A stretch of DNA of 64,000 bases from assembly GCA_000169355.1 (NCBI GenBank), contig AAXX01000006.1, forward strand, positions 80,029-144,028, in the 5' to 3' direction. Of the stretch, positions 55,911-63,501 are shown piece after piece (the stretch's first letter is position 1; each line of letters starts with the position of its first letter). The notes below the pieces were generated by a model. That model made no database searches and was not told the origin of the DNA. It saw only the letters and a list, made by a program, of their open reading frames with translations. The position numbers and the translations under genes are program-made. The stretch comes from Flavobacteria bacterium BAL38. Lineage in GTDB: Bacteria; Bacteroidota; Bacteroidia; Flavobacteriales; Flavobacteriaceae.

Positions 55911-55970
55911 AAACATAACAAATTAAAATTAAACTACTGTTATGTCGACAAAATGTAACTAAGAATTGGG

Positions 55971-56037
55971 ATTTCTCAACACATTTGAACGACTGTTCCG
56001 CATACTAAGCCACCGTGTCGTGAGTTGATCGGTTGGC
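55971..56037 (-). promoter_or_regulatory. Structured leader element, copy B1
   Basis: 67 bases identical to 56439-56505. On the minus strand GCC-A-ACCG pairs with CGGT-GGC with a bulged A. It is followed 61 bases later by the start of the 55104-55910 gene. The leader between box and start also has a box common to both copies (TTGTTATG just before the ATG). Confidence 0.7.
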
Positions 56038-56061
56038 TAACCCAATGGATTATCTTGATGC

Positions 56062-56376
56062 TTAATTAATATATACTTTTAGTTTATTAAACCAAAAGTA
56101 ATTTTTGATAGGCACTAATTTATTACCTATTAATTCAACAGGAAATGCATAAGAGACTGAAAGTAAGGCATTCGTTTTCGGACAAATTGAAATAATTTCA
56201 GAATAATCCCAATCTCTACTTATTATTTCTTGCTCCAAAGTATTGAGGTATATACTAAGTAAAACCCCGAAAGTTTTTAGGCCTACATTTCCATTAAAAG
56301 TCTTGACTAACGCTTCATCAGAATAACTCTTGAATTGATTAATCCACTGCTCTCTTTGTTCGGCAAACTGATTCAT
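56062..56376 (-). CDS. Hypothetical protein (104 aa) behind leader copy B2
   Basis: Starts MNQFAEQREQWINQFKSYSD; an ATG at 56421 would start before the leader-proximal box, whereas 56376 is 62 bases from copy B2, like the 61-base spacing of the B1 gene. A helical protein with one central hydrophobic stretch (LKTFGVLLSIYLNTLEQEI). No family. Function unknown. Confidence 0.45.
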   Translation of the reverse strand: MNQFAEQREQWINQFKSYSDEALVKTFNGNVGLKTFGVLLSIYLNTLEQEIISRDWDYSEIISICPKTNALLSVSYAFPVELIGNKLVPIKNYFWFNKLKVYIN

Positions 56377-56438
56377 AACATAACAATTTAAAATTATACA
56401 CTTATTGTCATGTCGTATCAAAACGGTAAAAAAATAAT

Positions 56439-56505
56439 ATTTCTCAACACATTTGAACGACTGTTCCGCATACTAAGCCACCGTGTCGTGAGTTGATCGG
56501 TTGGC
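56439..56505 (-). promoter_or_regulatory. Structured leader element, copy B2
   Basis: Perfect copy of 55971-56037. On the minus strand it is preceded by an AGGAA...TTCCT hairpin and followed 62 bases later by the 56062-56376 start. Confidence 0.7.
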
Positions 56506-56785
56506 AGGAAATAAATTCCTTCCAGATGCTGGGTGCATAATTAAATAAAAAAATCGAATTGTAAAAGAAAAATTGTTTTTTTTTCAAAACATTATATTTT
56601 CTTATCAAATGAAACCACAATAAAACTAGCTTTTTTAACAAGCCAAATTAATAGTTTCATTTTTTACAAAAAAACATATCATAAAACACTCAATATCATA
56701 TATTTAAAAACCATTAAAAATAATATTACAAAAAAATAGTGTAAAAATATTTTGCTAATTCAAATTTTATTTTTACCTCTGCAAA

Positions 56786-56904
56786 GTATTTCGAACCCAT
56801 TTAGGGTACCAACCGAGTGTAGACACCACGGTGGTAAAACAATACGGGCCCGTCCGGTCAAAATAAACGTAAGTTTACCCAGACACACCATATTTTCGAA
56901 ATAC
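56786..56904 (+). ncRNA. Structured leader element, copy A1
   Basis: Closed by a perfect 10-bp stem, GTATTTCGAA (56786-56795) with TTCGAAATAC (56895-56904). Inside: ACCC/GGGT hairpin (56795-56807); ACC-A-ACCG (56808-56815) with CGGT-GGT (56829-56835) around a GTG-TAGA-CAC hairpin (56817-56826); and AAAC-GTAA-GTTT (56865-56876). The stem core matches B1/B2 with A-U replaced by G-C. It ends 33 bases before the gene at 56938. The transcript orientation is inferred. Confidence 0.65.
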
Positions 56905-56937
56905 AAGTAACGATAGTTTAACTTAATCATTATTTGT

Positions 56938-57300
56938 ATGAAAAATGTATTGAACGTTTTTTTTAATGACCACACTTCCCTTCAAATTGAGGGTGTGGTC
57001 AAAAAAACGGAGGACACTTTCTTAAAAGTGCACGAACTTCAAGAAGAGGCATTGCCTTTGTTTCTTGAAATTGAACACCAACAAGTGAACACACTGTTAG
57101 AACTCACTAAAGTGTTTCCCTTTGTATTATTGTATTTTATTGAAGAAGCGGGAATTTTAAAATTTAAGGGAGCGACTTTCAATTTAAACGAATTTGAAAA
57201 ACCGTTTACTGTCAATACCCAATACAAAAAAATACTTTTCCTTCATTATCCCATATCTTTTAAGTTGGAAGAGGTTTCGCATTTCACTTATGTTAAATGA
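56938..57300 (+). CDS. Hypothetical protein (120 aa), domain 1 of the split family
   Basis: Related to the N-terminal domain of 55104-55910 (LFLEIEHQQVNTLLELTKVFPFVLLYF and KILFLHYPISFK). It reads as a small alpha/beta domain. The start follows the A1 element by 33 bases. The next gene, the other half of the family, starts 61 bases after the stop. Resembles DUF192-like folds only vaguely; not assigned. Confidence 0.55.
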   Translation: MKNVLNVFFNDHTSLQIEGVVKKTEDTFLKVHELQEEALPLFLEIEHQQVNTLLELTKVFPFVLLYFIEEAGILKFKGATFNLNEFEKPFTVNTQYKKILFLHYPISFKLEEVSHFTYVK

Positions 57301-57361
57301 TAGTTTTCATTCTTGATTAAATAGAAACAATTAAATTTTAAAGTATTAAAAATCAGTTTAA

Positions 57362-57808
57362 ATGAAAAATAATATCCAAAAAATAGAAGATTCCAACTGG
57401 CACGAACATAAAATGTTTAAAGATGGTTATGGCAAGTTCCCTTATGTAATTCTAAAAGTGGGCTATGCTTTATTTATGCAAATTCCAATCCATTTTAATA
57501 AAAACAATGATTTTAGTAACTATCCAGGCACCCATATCAATAGTATTTCTGAACAAGAGATAAAAGATTACGAACAAGAGTATTCCGCACCGCTTCATGA
57601 AAAAATGATAGAACATTGTTTATGGATGAAAAACAAAATAGAAACAGAGAAAGGTAAACCTATCAAAATGTGCTTGGTGGAAGGTCCAGAAACATCTTAT
57701 TATTTTGATGAAGAGGGTATCCAATTTAGTACCAATATTCCAGGTGGTGGCACTCTACTTACCCAAGACAACAAAGTCATTGGTATGAATGTGCAACATT
57801 ATTTATAA
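57362..57808 (+). CDS. Hypothetical protein (148 aa), domain 2 of the split family
   Basis: Counterpart of the C-terminal domain of 55104-55910. Conserved: GYGKFPYVI, LFMQIPIHFN, LVEGPETSYYFDEEG, STNIPGGGTLLTQDNKVIGMN. The G-rich IP(S/G)GG(A/T)LL motif recurs in both copies and may be functional. The next gene is PP2C, 119 bases downstream. Function unknown. Confidence 0.55.
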   Translation: MKNNIQKIEDSNWHEHKMFKDGYGKFPYVILKVGYALFMQIPIHFNKNNDFSNYPGTHINSISEQEIKDYEQEYSAPLHEKMIEHCLWMKNKIETEKGKPIKMCLVEGPETSYYFDEEGIQFSTNIPGGGTLLTQDNKVIGMNVQHYL

Positions 57809-57927
57809 TTAGTAACTTAAAACAAATGCTTATGTAAAATCAAAAGAAGTAAGGTTAAACACTATTTCAAAAAACAAAAAGTCAAAGAACAAAAAAGCAA
57901 CCATCATTCTCATTTCTAACCAAAAAA

Positions 57928-58644
57928 ATGATATACATCAAATCAGAAGCTTATTTAACCGAAAAAGGACAGTGTGCTGTAAATGAAGATACTATGGTAT
58001 TTGAAAAAGAAGCATTTTACCTGATTTGCGACGGTGTGGGTGGAAATGGGAATGGTCAAGTTGCTTCAAAATTAGTGGCAGCAACTGTAAATAACTTTTA
58101 TAAAAACAATCCTAATTTCGAGTTACCGAATTTAGAAGTTATAATAGCGGATGCAATTATACAATTTAAGAAGAAAAATCCATCCATGAAGCTAATGGCA
58201 AGCACCATAGCTTTGACTCGATTGACAACCAAGTCAATACAAATTGCTTGGATTGGTGATAGCTTAGTTTACCATATCAGAGATGGAAAATGTAATTATA
58301 AAACAAAAGGACATACTTGGGTCAACGAAGCCATTGAAAAAGGAAAAATTACAACACTAGAACAGTATTTTCATCCCAATAAAAATCAAGTTACACGAAT
58401 AATAAATGGGAACCAACCTCCTACTCCATTTGATTATCATATAATAACAGACCTTCAAGAAAATGATTATTTTTTATTGATTTCAGATGGCGTATTAGAA
58501 GCTTTCATTGAAGATGATTTAATGGCACTGTTTATATCTAATGATTCTTGTACTGAAATCATATCGACCATCAACCAACAATGTGCTCAATTTTCTGATG
58601 ATAATTATTCGGCTATTCTTTATCAGATTGGAGTTGAAAAATGA
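57928..58644 (+). CDS. PP2C-type serine/threonine protein phosphatase
   Basis: 238 aa with PP2C motifs in order: NEDTMVF (metal-binding ED), FYLICDGVGGNGNG (DGxGG), MASTIALT, IAWIGDSLVY, YFLLISDGVLEAF, and DDNYSAILYQI (DN). The core is short but complete. PP2C with VWA proteins and a kinase form TerY-type signalling; the VWA gene is at 52495 but no Ser/Thr kinase was seen nearby. The stop overlaps the start of a 34-aa frame by four bases (ATGA). Confidence 0.9.
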   Translation: MIYIKSEAYLTEKGQCAVNEDTMVFEKEAFYLICDGVGGNGNGQVASKLVAATVNNFYKNNPNFELPNLEVIIADAIIQFKKKNPSMKLMASTIALTRLTTKSIQIAWIGDSLVYHIRDGKCNYKTKGHTWVNEAIEKGKITTLEQYFHPNKNQVTRIINGNQPPTPFDYHIITDLQENDYFLLISDGVLEAFIEDDLMALFISNDSCTEIISTINQQCAQFSDDNYSAILYQIGVEK

Positions 58645-58745
58645 TTATAAAATGGCCACTAAGACTAAGTTTGATTCAACAAACACAAATAATTTTAAAA
58701 GCGATACAACCTATTATCATTAAAACAGACAATTTAAGCATATGA
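58641..58745 (+). CDS. Tiny protein (34 aa) bridged by ATGA overlaps
   Basis: The start ATG overlaps the PP2C stop as ATGA (58641-58644) and its stop overlaps the start of the next gene as ATGA (58742-58745). Sequence MIIKWPLRLSLIQQTQII then KAIQPIIIKTDNLSI. The exact double overlap suggests real translational coupling, although the peptide has no known motif. A 23-aa frame (MATKTKFDSTNTNNFKSD...) overlaps it in another phase, so coding is uncertain. Confidence 0.4.
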   Translation: MIIKWPLRLSLIQQTQIILKAIQPIIIKTDNLSI

Positions 58746-59134
58746 AAAATTTAAAAGAAAAAACATTTCATGCAAAAGCCGTATTAGGTTTACAGAAAGG
58801 ATATTCAAATAAAATAATTAGTATCGAAGATTTTAAAACAAACTTACTAAAAGCTCAAAAAAAGATAGTTGACAAATTTGGTGTAGGATTGAGTATTCAA
58901 TTAACGCCTTGTACTATTTTTTTTCTAGGACAGGATGAACCTTCAATCTCTTTGGAAATCATCCAATATCCAAAATTTCCACAACCTGAACCTATTTTAA
59001 AAGAAACTTTTATACAACTAATAGCTGATATGATGATTGAATTAGAACAAAATAGAACAGTCATTCAATTTCTAGATGAAACCATTATGTTAGAACAAAC
59101 AGATACTATCAATCATAAAATCAATTATAACTAA
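58742..59134 (+). CDS. Hypothetical protein (130 aa)
   Basis: Small alpha/beta protein (FKTNLLKAQKKIVDKFGVGLSIQLTPCTIFFLGQDEPSISLEIIQYPKFPQPE...IQLIADMMIELEQNRTVIQF). No signal peptide; no family recognised. It lies between PP2C and the N-formylglutamate amidohydrolase-like gene, 6 bases from the latter, suggesting an operon from PP2C to the DUF3293 gene. Confidence 0.5.
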   Translation: MKNLKEKTFHAKAVLGLQKGYSNKIISIEDFKTNLLKAQKKIVDKFGVGLSIQLTPCTIFFLGQDEPSISLEIIQYPKFPQPEPILKETFIQLIADMMIELEQNRTVIQFLDETIMLEQTDTINHKINYN

Positions 59135-59140
59135 ATCAAA

Positions 59141-59884
59141 ATGAAAAAATTACTATTACATATACCACATGCTTCTGTTGTTATACCTTTCTATGATGGT
59201 TATATCAACGACCAATTAAAAATTGAAAAGGAACAATTAAAATTAACCGATTGGTACACCGACCAATTGTTTTTCTCGTCATCGGATATCCTGATTAAAG
59301 CTCCTTTTTCTAGGATTTTTTGCGACGTAGAGCGATTTGAAAATGATGCTGATGAAGTAATGTCAAAATACGGAATGGGTGCTGTTTATACGCATTTTGA
59401 TTCAGGTGAATTAATGAGAGAAGTTACACCAAATCTAAGAAATAGCATCATGCAAGAGTACTATTGGAAGCATCATAATGAATTTACTTTTGCGGTTTCT
59501 AACGAATTGGAAAAAAACGGAACCTGTTTAATCGTTGATTGCCACTCTTATCCTTCGACACCCATAACTCGCGATTTAAATCAATCTCCTCAACGTCCTG
59601 ATTTTAATATTGGGATTGACCCTTTTCATACGCCACAATTCCTCATCGATGCTTCCGTTGCTTTTTTTGAAGAAAAAGGATATAGTTTAGGAGTAGACTG
59701 GCCTTATAGTAGTACCATAGTACCAATGGATTTTTATCAAAAAAATCCAAACGTATATTCTATTATGTTAGAAATTAATAGAGGATTGTATTTACTGGAG
59801 CCTGGAAATGAAAAATCAGAACAATTTACAGCAATACAGCAACTCGTTCAAGACTTTTTAAAAATGCTAAAAAATAATTATTAA
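59141..59884 (+). CDS. N-formylglutamate amidohydrolase-like protein
   Basis: 247 aa of the PF05013 family: LLHIPHAS near the N terminus, DWYTDQLF, RIFCDVERF, VDCHSYPS (metal-binding His), DFNIGIDPFHTPQF, YSIMLEINRGLYL. Family members hydrolyse N-formylglutamate in histidine degradation, but many genomes use the fold on other amides. There are no histidine-utilisation genes here. The substrate is not known. Confidence 0.87.
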   Translation: MKKLLLHIPHASVVIPFYDGYINDQLKIEKEQLKLTDWYTDQLFFSSSDILIKAPFSRIFCDVERFENDADEVMSKYGMGAVYTHFDSGELMREVTPNLRNSIMQEYYWKHHNEFTFAVSNELEKNGTCLIVDCHSYPSTPITRDLNQSPQRPDFNIGIDPFHTPQFLIDASVAFFEEKGYSLGVDWPYSSTIVPMDFYQKNPNVYSIMLEINRGLYLLEPGNEKSEQFTAIQQLVQDFLKMLKNNY

Positions 59885-59946
59885 TTTGTATAAGAAAATA
59901 ATTTTATTTATTTCTGTACTTTCATTCAAACCTAAAATATACTCTT

Positions 59947-60363
59947 ATGATACCAACTACTCTATTAGAAGCTTACAAAGCTACTTGTTATGAAATAATT
60001 GATCCTAAAGTTGCAATTTTTATCGGACAAGAAAACGAAGCGCTACAAACATTTTTAAAAGAAAATGAAATTACAAATTGGTGCTTTATAACCGCTTGGA
60101 ATCCATTTTCTAATGCTTTACCAACCGAAGAAAATAGTGCATTAAACGAATCATTAAGATTGGATTTGAAAGATTATAAAATACTTGAAGCACAAGGTAA
60201 AGACACTATTGGAAATTGGCCTCCAGAACCCAGTTTTTTTGTAGCCAATATTTCGGAAGACCAAGCGATTGCATTGGGTAATAAATACCAACAAAACGCA
60301 ATCGTATATGGCACAATCAATGAAACAGCTAGATTAATTACTTTAGTTCCTATAGCATCGTAA
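59947..60363 (+). CDS. DUF3293 family protein
   Basis: 138 aa. Pattern FITAWNPFSNALPTEEN-ALNESL...GKDTIGNWPPEPSFFVANISEDQAIALGNKYQQNAIVYG matches DUF3293. Cytosolic. Function unknown; probably a small alpha/beta domain. Three bases separate it from the next gene. Confidence 0.85.
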   Translation: MIPTTLLEAYKATCYEIIDPKVAIFIGQENEALQTFLKENEITNWCFITAWNPFSNALPTEENSALNESLRLDLKDYKILEAQGKDTIGNWPPEPSFFVANISEDQAIALGNKYQQNAIVYGTINETARLITLVPIAS

Positions 60364-60366
60364 CCT

Positions 60367-60735
60367 ATGTTGTATAACACCCATTATAAAAAAAAGAAAA
60401 CAGCTATCCACTCCATTCATTACTATAATGAAAGGGGTGAAAAAGTAGGCGTATTCTCCTCCTATTCACTCATTATTTCCGAAATTAATTTATTAGGAAT
60501 ATTTACAAAAGGGGTAAGTATCAGAGAAATTCAAAATAAAGTAAGTCAATTATCATTAGACAATTATATGAAACTGAACTTTGAAGAAGGTGTTGATTAC
60601 TTTACCCTTAAAAAAAATCAAATTAAATACAGCGCGCTTATCCATCATTTAAAAGAACTCAATTACTGGCTATATGATTATAATCCCAATAAAATGCCAA
60701 AAGATATTGGATTTGACTATAGACTAACTAAATAA
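60367..60735 (+). CDS. Hypothetical protein (122 aa)
   Basis: No family recognised. N-terminal basic region (YNTHYKKKKTAIHSIHYYNERGEKVGVF) followed by helical segments (INLLGIFTKGVSIREIQNKVSQLSLDNYMKLN, SALIHHLKELNYWLYDYN). It could be a small nucleic-acid-associated protein, but this is only the charge pattern. 3 bases from DUF3293 and 14 from the L,D-transpeptidase gene. Confidence 0.5.
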   Translation: MLYNTHYKKKKTAIHSIHYYNERGEKVGVFSSYSLIISEINLLGIFTKGVSIREIQNKVSQLSLDNYMKLNFEEGVDYFTLKKNQIKYSALIHHLKELNYWLYDYNPNKMPKDIGFDYRLTK

Positions 60736-60749
60736 TTATTTTTGTTACC

Positions 60750-61262
60750 ATGAAAAAAATTTTTGTATTCTCTTTTTTATTTCTTTTAGGGTTACTCGTT
60801 TATTACTTTTATCCTGAACAACCATTACCTAAAGATTCTAAAATAGATGCTATGATAGTATATAAGTCAAAACATCAATTATTAGCATTCAGCAAAGGGA
60901 AATTAATAAAAACATATACGATATCATTAGGCAGAAATCCAGTTGGTGCTAAAGAATATGAAGGTGATCAAAAAACTCCTGAAGGAACGTATTCTATACA
61001 TGATAAAAATCCGAACAGTGGTTGGCATAAAAACTTAGGCATTTCTTATCCCAATCAAAATGATATGGCGAAAGCTAAAAGACTTGGCAAACCTGCAGGC
61101 GGGAATATTAAAATTCATGGCTTAAAAAATGGAAAGGGTTATATAGGTAAATTCCACCGTTGGCAAGATTGGACTTTAGGCTGTATTGCGGTTACGAATG
61201 CCGAAATAGATGAATTGTATGCTGCTGTTAGCGTAGGTTGTACAATTGAGATTTTACCTTAA
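60750..61262 (+). CDS. L,D-transpeptidase (YkuD family)
   Basis: 170 aa with an N-terminal anchor (IFVFSFLFLLGLLVYYF) and the YkuD catalytic domain: DAMIVYKSKHQLLAFSKGK, GDQKTPEGTYSI, IKIHGLKNG (His), and WTLGCIAVTNAEIDEL with catalytic Cys. Makes meso-DAP cross-links or attaches proteins to peptidoglycan in the periplasm. Short single-domain form common in Bacteroidota. Confidence 0.9.
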   Translation: MKKIFVFSFLFLLGLLVYYFYPEQPLPKDSKIDAMIVYKSKHQLLAFSKGKLIKTYTISLGRNPVGAKEYEGDQKTPEGTYSIHDKNPNSGWHKNLGISYPNQNDMAKAKRLGKPAGGNIKIHGLKNGKGYIGKFHRWQDWTLGCIAVTNAEIDELYAAVSVGCTIEILP

Positions 61263-61353
61263 ATATAAATAATTTATCAAACTTTAATACGCATTATTCT
61301 CAACAATATAAATTAAACCAAAGTAATTATATTTAATATCTTAAACTTATACA

Positions 61354-63021
61354 ATGAGTAACCAAGAAGTTTTTTTTAAAGACATAAAAAATAAAATAGT
61401 AGAACATATAAATCAGTGTGAAGAAGAAATTTTAATTGCTGTTGCTTGGTTTACAGATTTAACAATTATATCAGCTTTAAAAAAAATTCAAAAAAATGGA
61501 GTAAAGATTAATATTATTATTTATGATAACTTTATTAATAATGAAAAAATATTTAAAGATTTAATTCATGAAGGTGCTATTGTAAAAAAGTCTACTAAAT
61601 TAATGCATAATAAATTTTGCATAATAGACAGAAAAATAGTTTTGAATGGATCTTATAATTGGACTGCAAGTGCTAAATATAATAATGAAAATTTACATAT
61701 AATAAAGAATGATGAACAATTAACTTTTGAATTTGTCATAGAATTTTTCAACATCTTTAATAATGAAAAATCTAAACTTATTGGATTCAAATCAAAAGAA
61801 TTAGTAATAAATGAATTTATAAATCATCATAAATTTTCATTATCATTCCCTTACTTTTATAAAATATCAAAAACTAAATTATCTGAAAAGCCATTTTACA
61901 TCCTTATAACTTCTATGGAAGATATTTCTTTTATAATGAATTATCTTTCAAGCGAAAAATTATTTCCATACCATACAGATTGTTTTAAACAAAGTCATTG
62001 GTATTATGAAAAAAGAAGAATTAACACATTTGATTATGTTGAATTTGACTTATATAATAATTGTTTAGTCATTCCTTTTGAAAAAGACACTTGTCTAGTT
62101 AAAAGTAAAGAAAGTGTTTTTTATATTGACAAAAAAGGTAATATGATAGGCAATCAAGATTTTCTCTCATACACTATGGGGGAAATTTTTTTTGCAGAAA
62201 ATATAAAAGAATTTAAATCTGGGATAGTAACTTATAAAGTTGATTGTAATTTTTACACGAGAAACTCCATTGGTAACAGATTTTTTATATTTAATAACCG
62301 GAATAGTTATTTAAAATTATATGGACTAATTAATCAAAAAAATACCATTTTTATCAATTCTTGTTATGACAAATATACTTTTAAGGATAATTTTTTGATA
62401 TTGTACTCTTTCCCGAAATTAGTTTTAGTAAAACAAAAAAATAGACAGAATGATTATTATAAAATTGATCTTAATCATTTCGAAAAACAAAAAAAAGAAT
62501 TAAAATTCGACATAGTTAATTTTAAGTTAGAAAAACAAACTTATCTTTCGTTAAAAGATTTAAGCTCCTATGAGTCAATGGAAAATATTTATCTTTCTGA
62601 CTTTAAAGATAAAACAATTGTTAAAATATTATATCATTTAATAACTAACAAAAAAGAAATAAAAGTAAATACTTTATCGTCCATTTTTATGTATTTAGAA
62701 AAGAAAAATTTATCATTTGAATATGATAAAGATCTTTTTGATTTTGTAGACGCAATAATTAATGCCTTAGAAAAAAAAAATGCAGATTATTGCTTTATTG
62801 CAACCCACATTTATGAAGACTTTAATCATCCAAAAGTAATTGAACTACGATGTTTTAGAGATAATTTTTTGAATAAATCATTTCTTGGCAAAAAATTTAT
62901 AACCTTTTATTATTCATACTCACCAATATTAGTTAATAAACTAAGAAACAAACCATTTATAAATCAAATTATTAAATTCTTTTTAGATCTTATTGTTAAA
63001 TTTATTAAAGTATTTAATTGA
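61354..63021 (+). CDS. Phospholipase D-like nuclease protein
   Basis: 555 aa. N-terminal PLD-type domain (ILIAVAWFTDLTIISALKK, VKINIIIYDNFINN) with one HKD-type motif MHNKFCIIDRKIVLNGSYNWT (HxKxxxxD) near residue 85, followed by the typical NW-T...NEN tail. Only one HKD motif, so it would work as a dimer like Nuc endonuclease. The C-terminal 400 residues are unfamiliar and Tyr/Asn-rich. Single-HKD proteins with long C-terminal regions are often nucleases in defence or toxin roles, but that is inference. Confidence 0.72.
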   Translation: MSNQEVFFKDIKNKIVEHINQCEEEILIAVAWFTDLTIISALKKIQKNGVKINIIIYDNFINNEKIFKDLIHEGAIVKKSTKLMHNKFCIIDRKIVLNGSYNWTASAKYNNENLHIIKNDEQLTFEFVIEFFNIFNNEKSKLIGFKSKELVINEFINHHKFSLSFPYFYKISKTKLSEKPFYILITSMEDISFIMNYLSSEKLFPYHTDCFKQSHWYYEKRRINTFDYVEFDLYNNCLVIPFEKDTCLVKSKESVFYIDKKGNMIGNQDFLSYTMGEIFFAENIKEFKSGIVTYKVDCNFYTRNSIGNRFFIFNNRNSYLKLYGLINQKNTIFINSCYDKYTFKDNFLILYSFPKLVLVKQKNRQNDYYKIDLNHFEKQKKELKFDIVNFKLEKQTYLSLKDLSSYESMENIYLSDFKDKTIVKILYHLITNKKEIKVNTLSSIFMYLEKKNLSFEYDKDLFDFVDAIINALEKKNADYCFIATHIYEDFNHPKVIELRCFRDNFLNKSFLGKKFITFYYSYSPILVNKLRNKPFINQIIKFFLDLIVKFIKVFN

Positions 63022-63062
63022 CGGTTGATTCATAATAATCATCCTTAATCTTTTTACAACAG

Positions 63063-63242
63063 CTATTTTATAATATGAAACAAAATCATTTGGATTTTAA
63101 TTAAAAGCTGAATAATATTGTTAATTGTACTTTCATAATCTTTGTTATAAAATTTATAATCAACATTATATAAATATTTTTCTATCAATTGATGATCTGG
63201 TTAAAAATCTAATAATATTATAGAGTTATAAGAATCAATCAT
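63063..63242 (-). pseudogene. Decayed small gene with in-frame stop
   Basis: 60 codons from ATG 63242 to TAG 63063 with a TAA at codon 14 (63203-63201). The two parts read MIDSYNSIILLDF and PDHQLIEKYLYNVDYKFYN, protein-like on both sides. It lies about 110 bases downstream of element A2 on the same strand, as expected for a gene once controlled by it. Confidence 0.35.
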
Positions 63243-63353
63243 GGTTTTACTAAATTTGTTTAATTCAATTATACCATACAATTATGGAAAATTTAATCAC
63301 TTACTACAATTTTTAATATATTCTCAATTTATATTAAATTAAAATTACTTTTT

Positions 63354-63470
63354 GCATTCCTATAAATAGGTGTTCGGGTAAACTAACGTTTATTTTGACA
63401 GGCTGGCAAGTATTGTTTTACCACCGCGGAGTCTACTCTCGTTTGGTACCCTCAATTGAGTACGAAATAC
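63354..63470 (-). ncRNA. Structured leader element, copy A2 (inverted relative to A1)
   Basis: Minus-strand homologue of A1. The outer stem GTATTTC/GGAATGC (63470-63464 with 63360-63354) pairs through G-U and changed bases. CTC-AATT-GAG hairpin (63451-63460 region), ACC-AAACG with CGCGGTGGT, GAG-TAGA-CTC (loop TAGA kept, stem changed) and AAAC-GTTA-GTTT. These are compensatory or consistent changes versus A1. Confidence 0.65.
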
Positions 63471-63501
63471 AATATAAAAATTAGGGTTCTTTTGGAAAAA
63501 A

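Larger units (their letters stand above)
56377..56937. other. 560-base region with leader elements B2 and A1
   Basis: Holds two structured elements (56439-56505 and 56786-56904), otherwise very AT-rich. Short frames on the minus strand cross the elements and look spurious. Confidence 0.6.
63022..63501. other. 480-base gap with decayed ORF and leader element A2
   Basis: Contains the decayed 60-codon frame at 63063-63242 and the structured element at 63354-63470, both on the minus strand. Otherwise AT-rich. Confidence 0.6.

Noticed and set aside
55971..56505. Integron attC sites
   Set aside because: The hairpin ends are not the RYYYAAC/GTTRRRY core; no integron integrase in the window.
56444..56641. 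65-codon minus-strand frame upstream of 56376
   Set aside because: Overlaps the B2 leader repeat, which is identical to B1 where no such frame continues.
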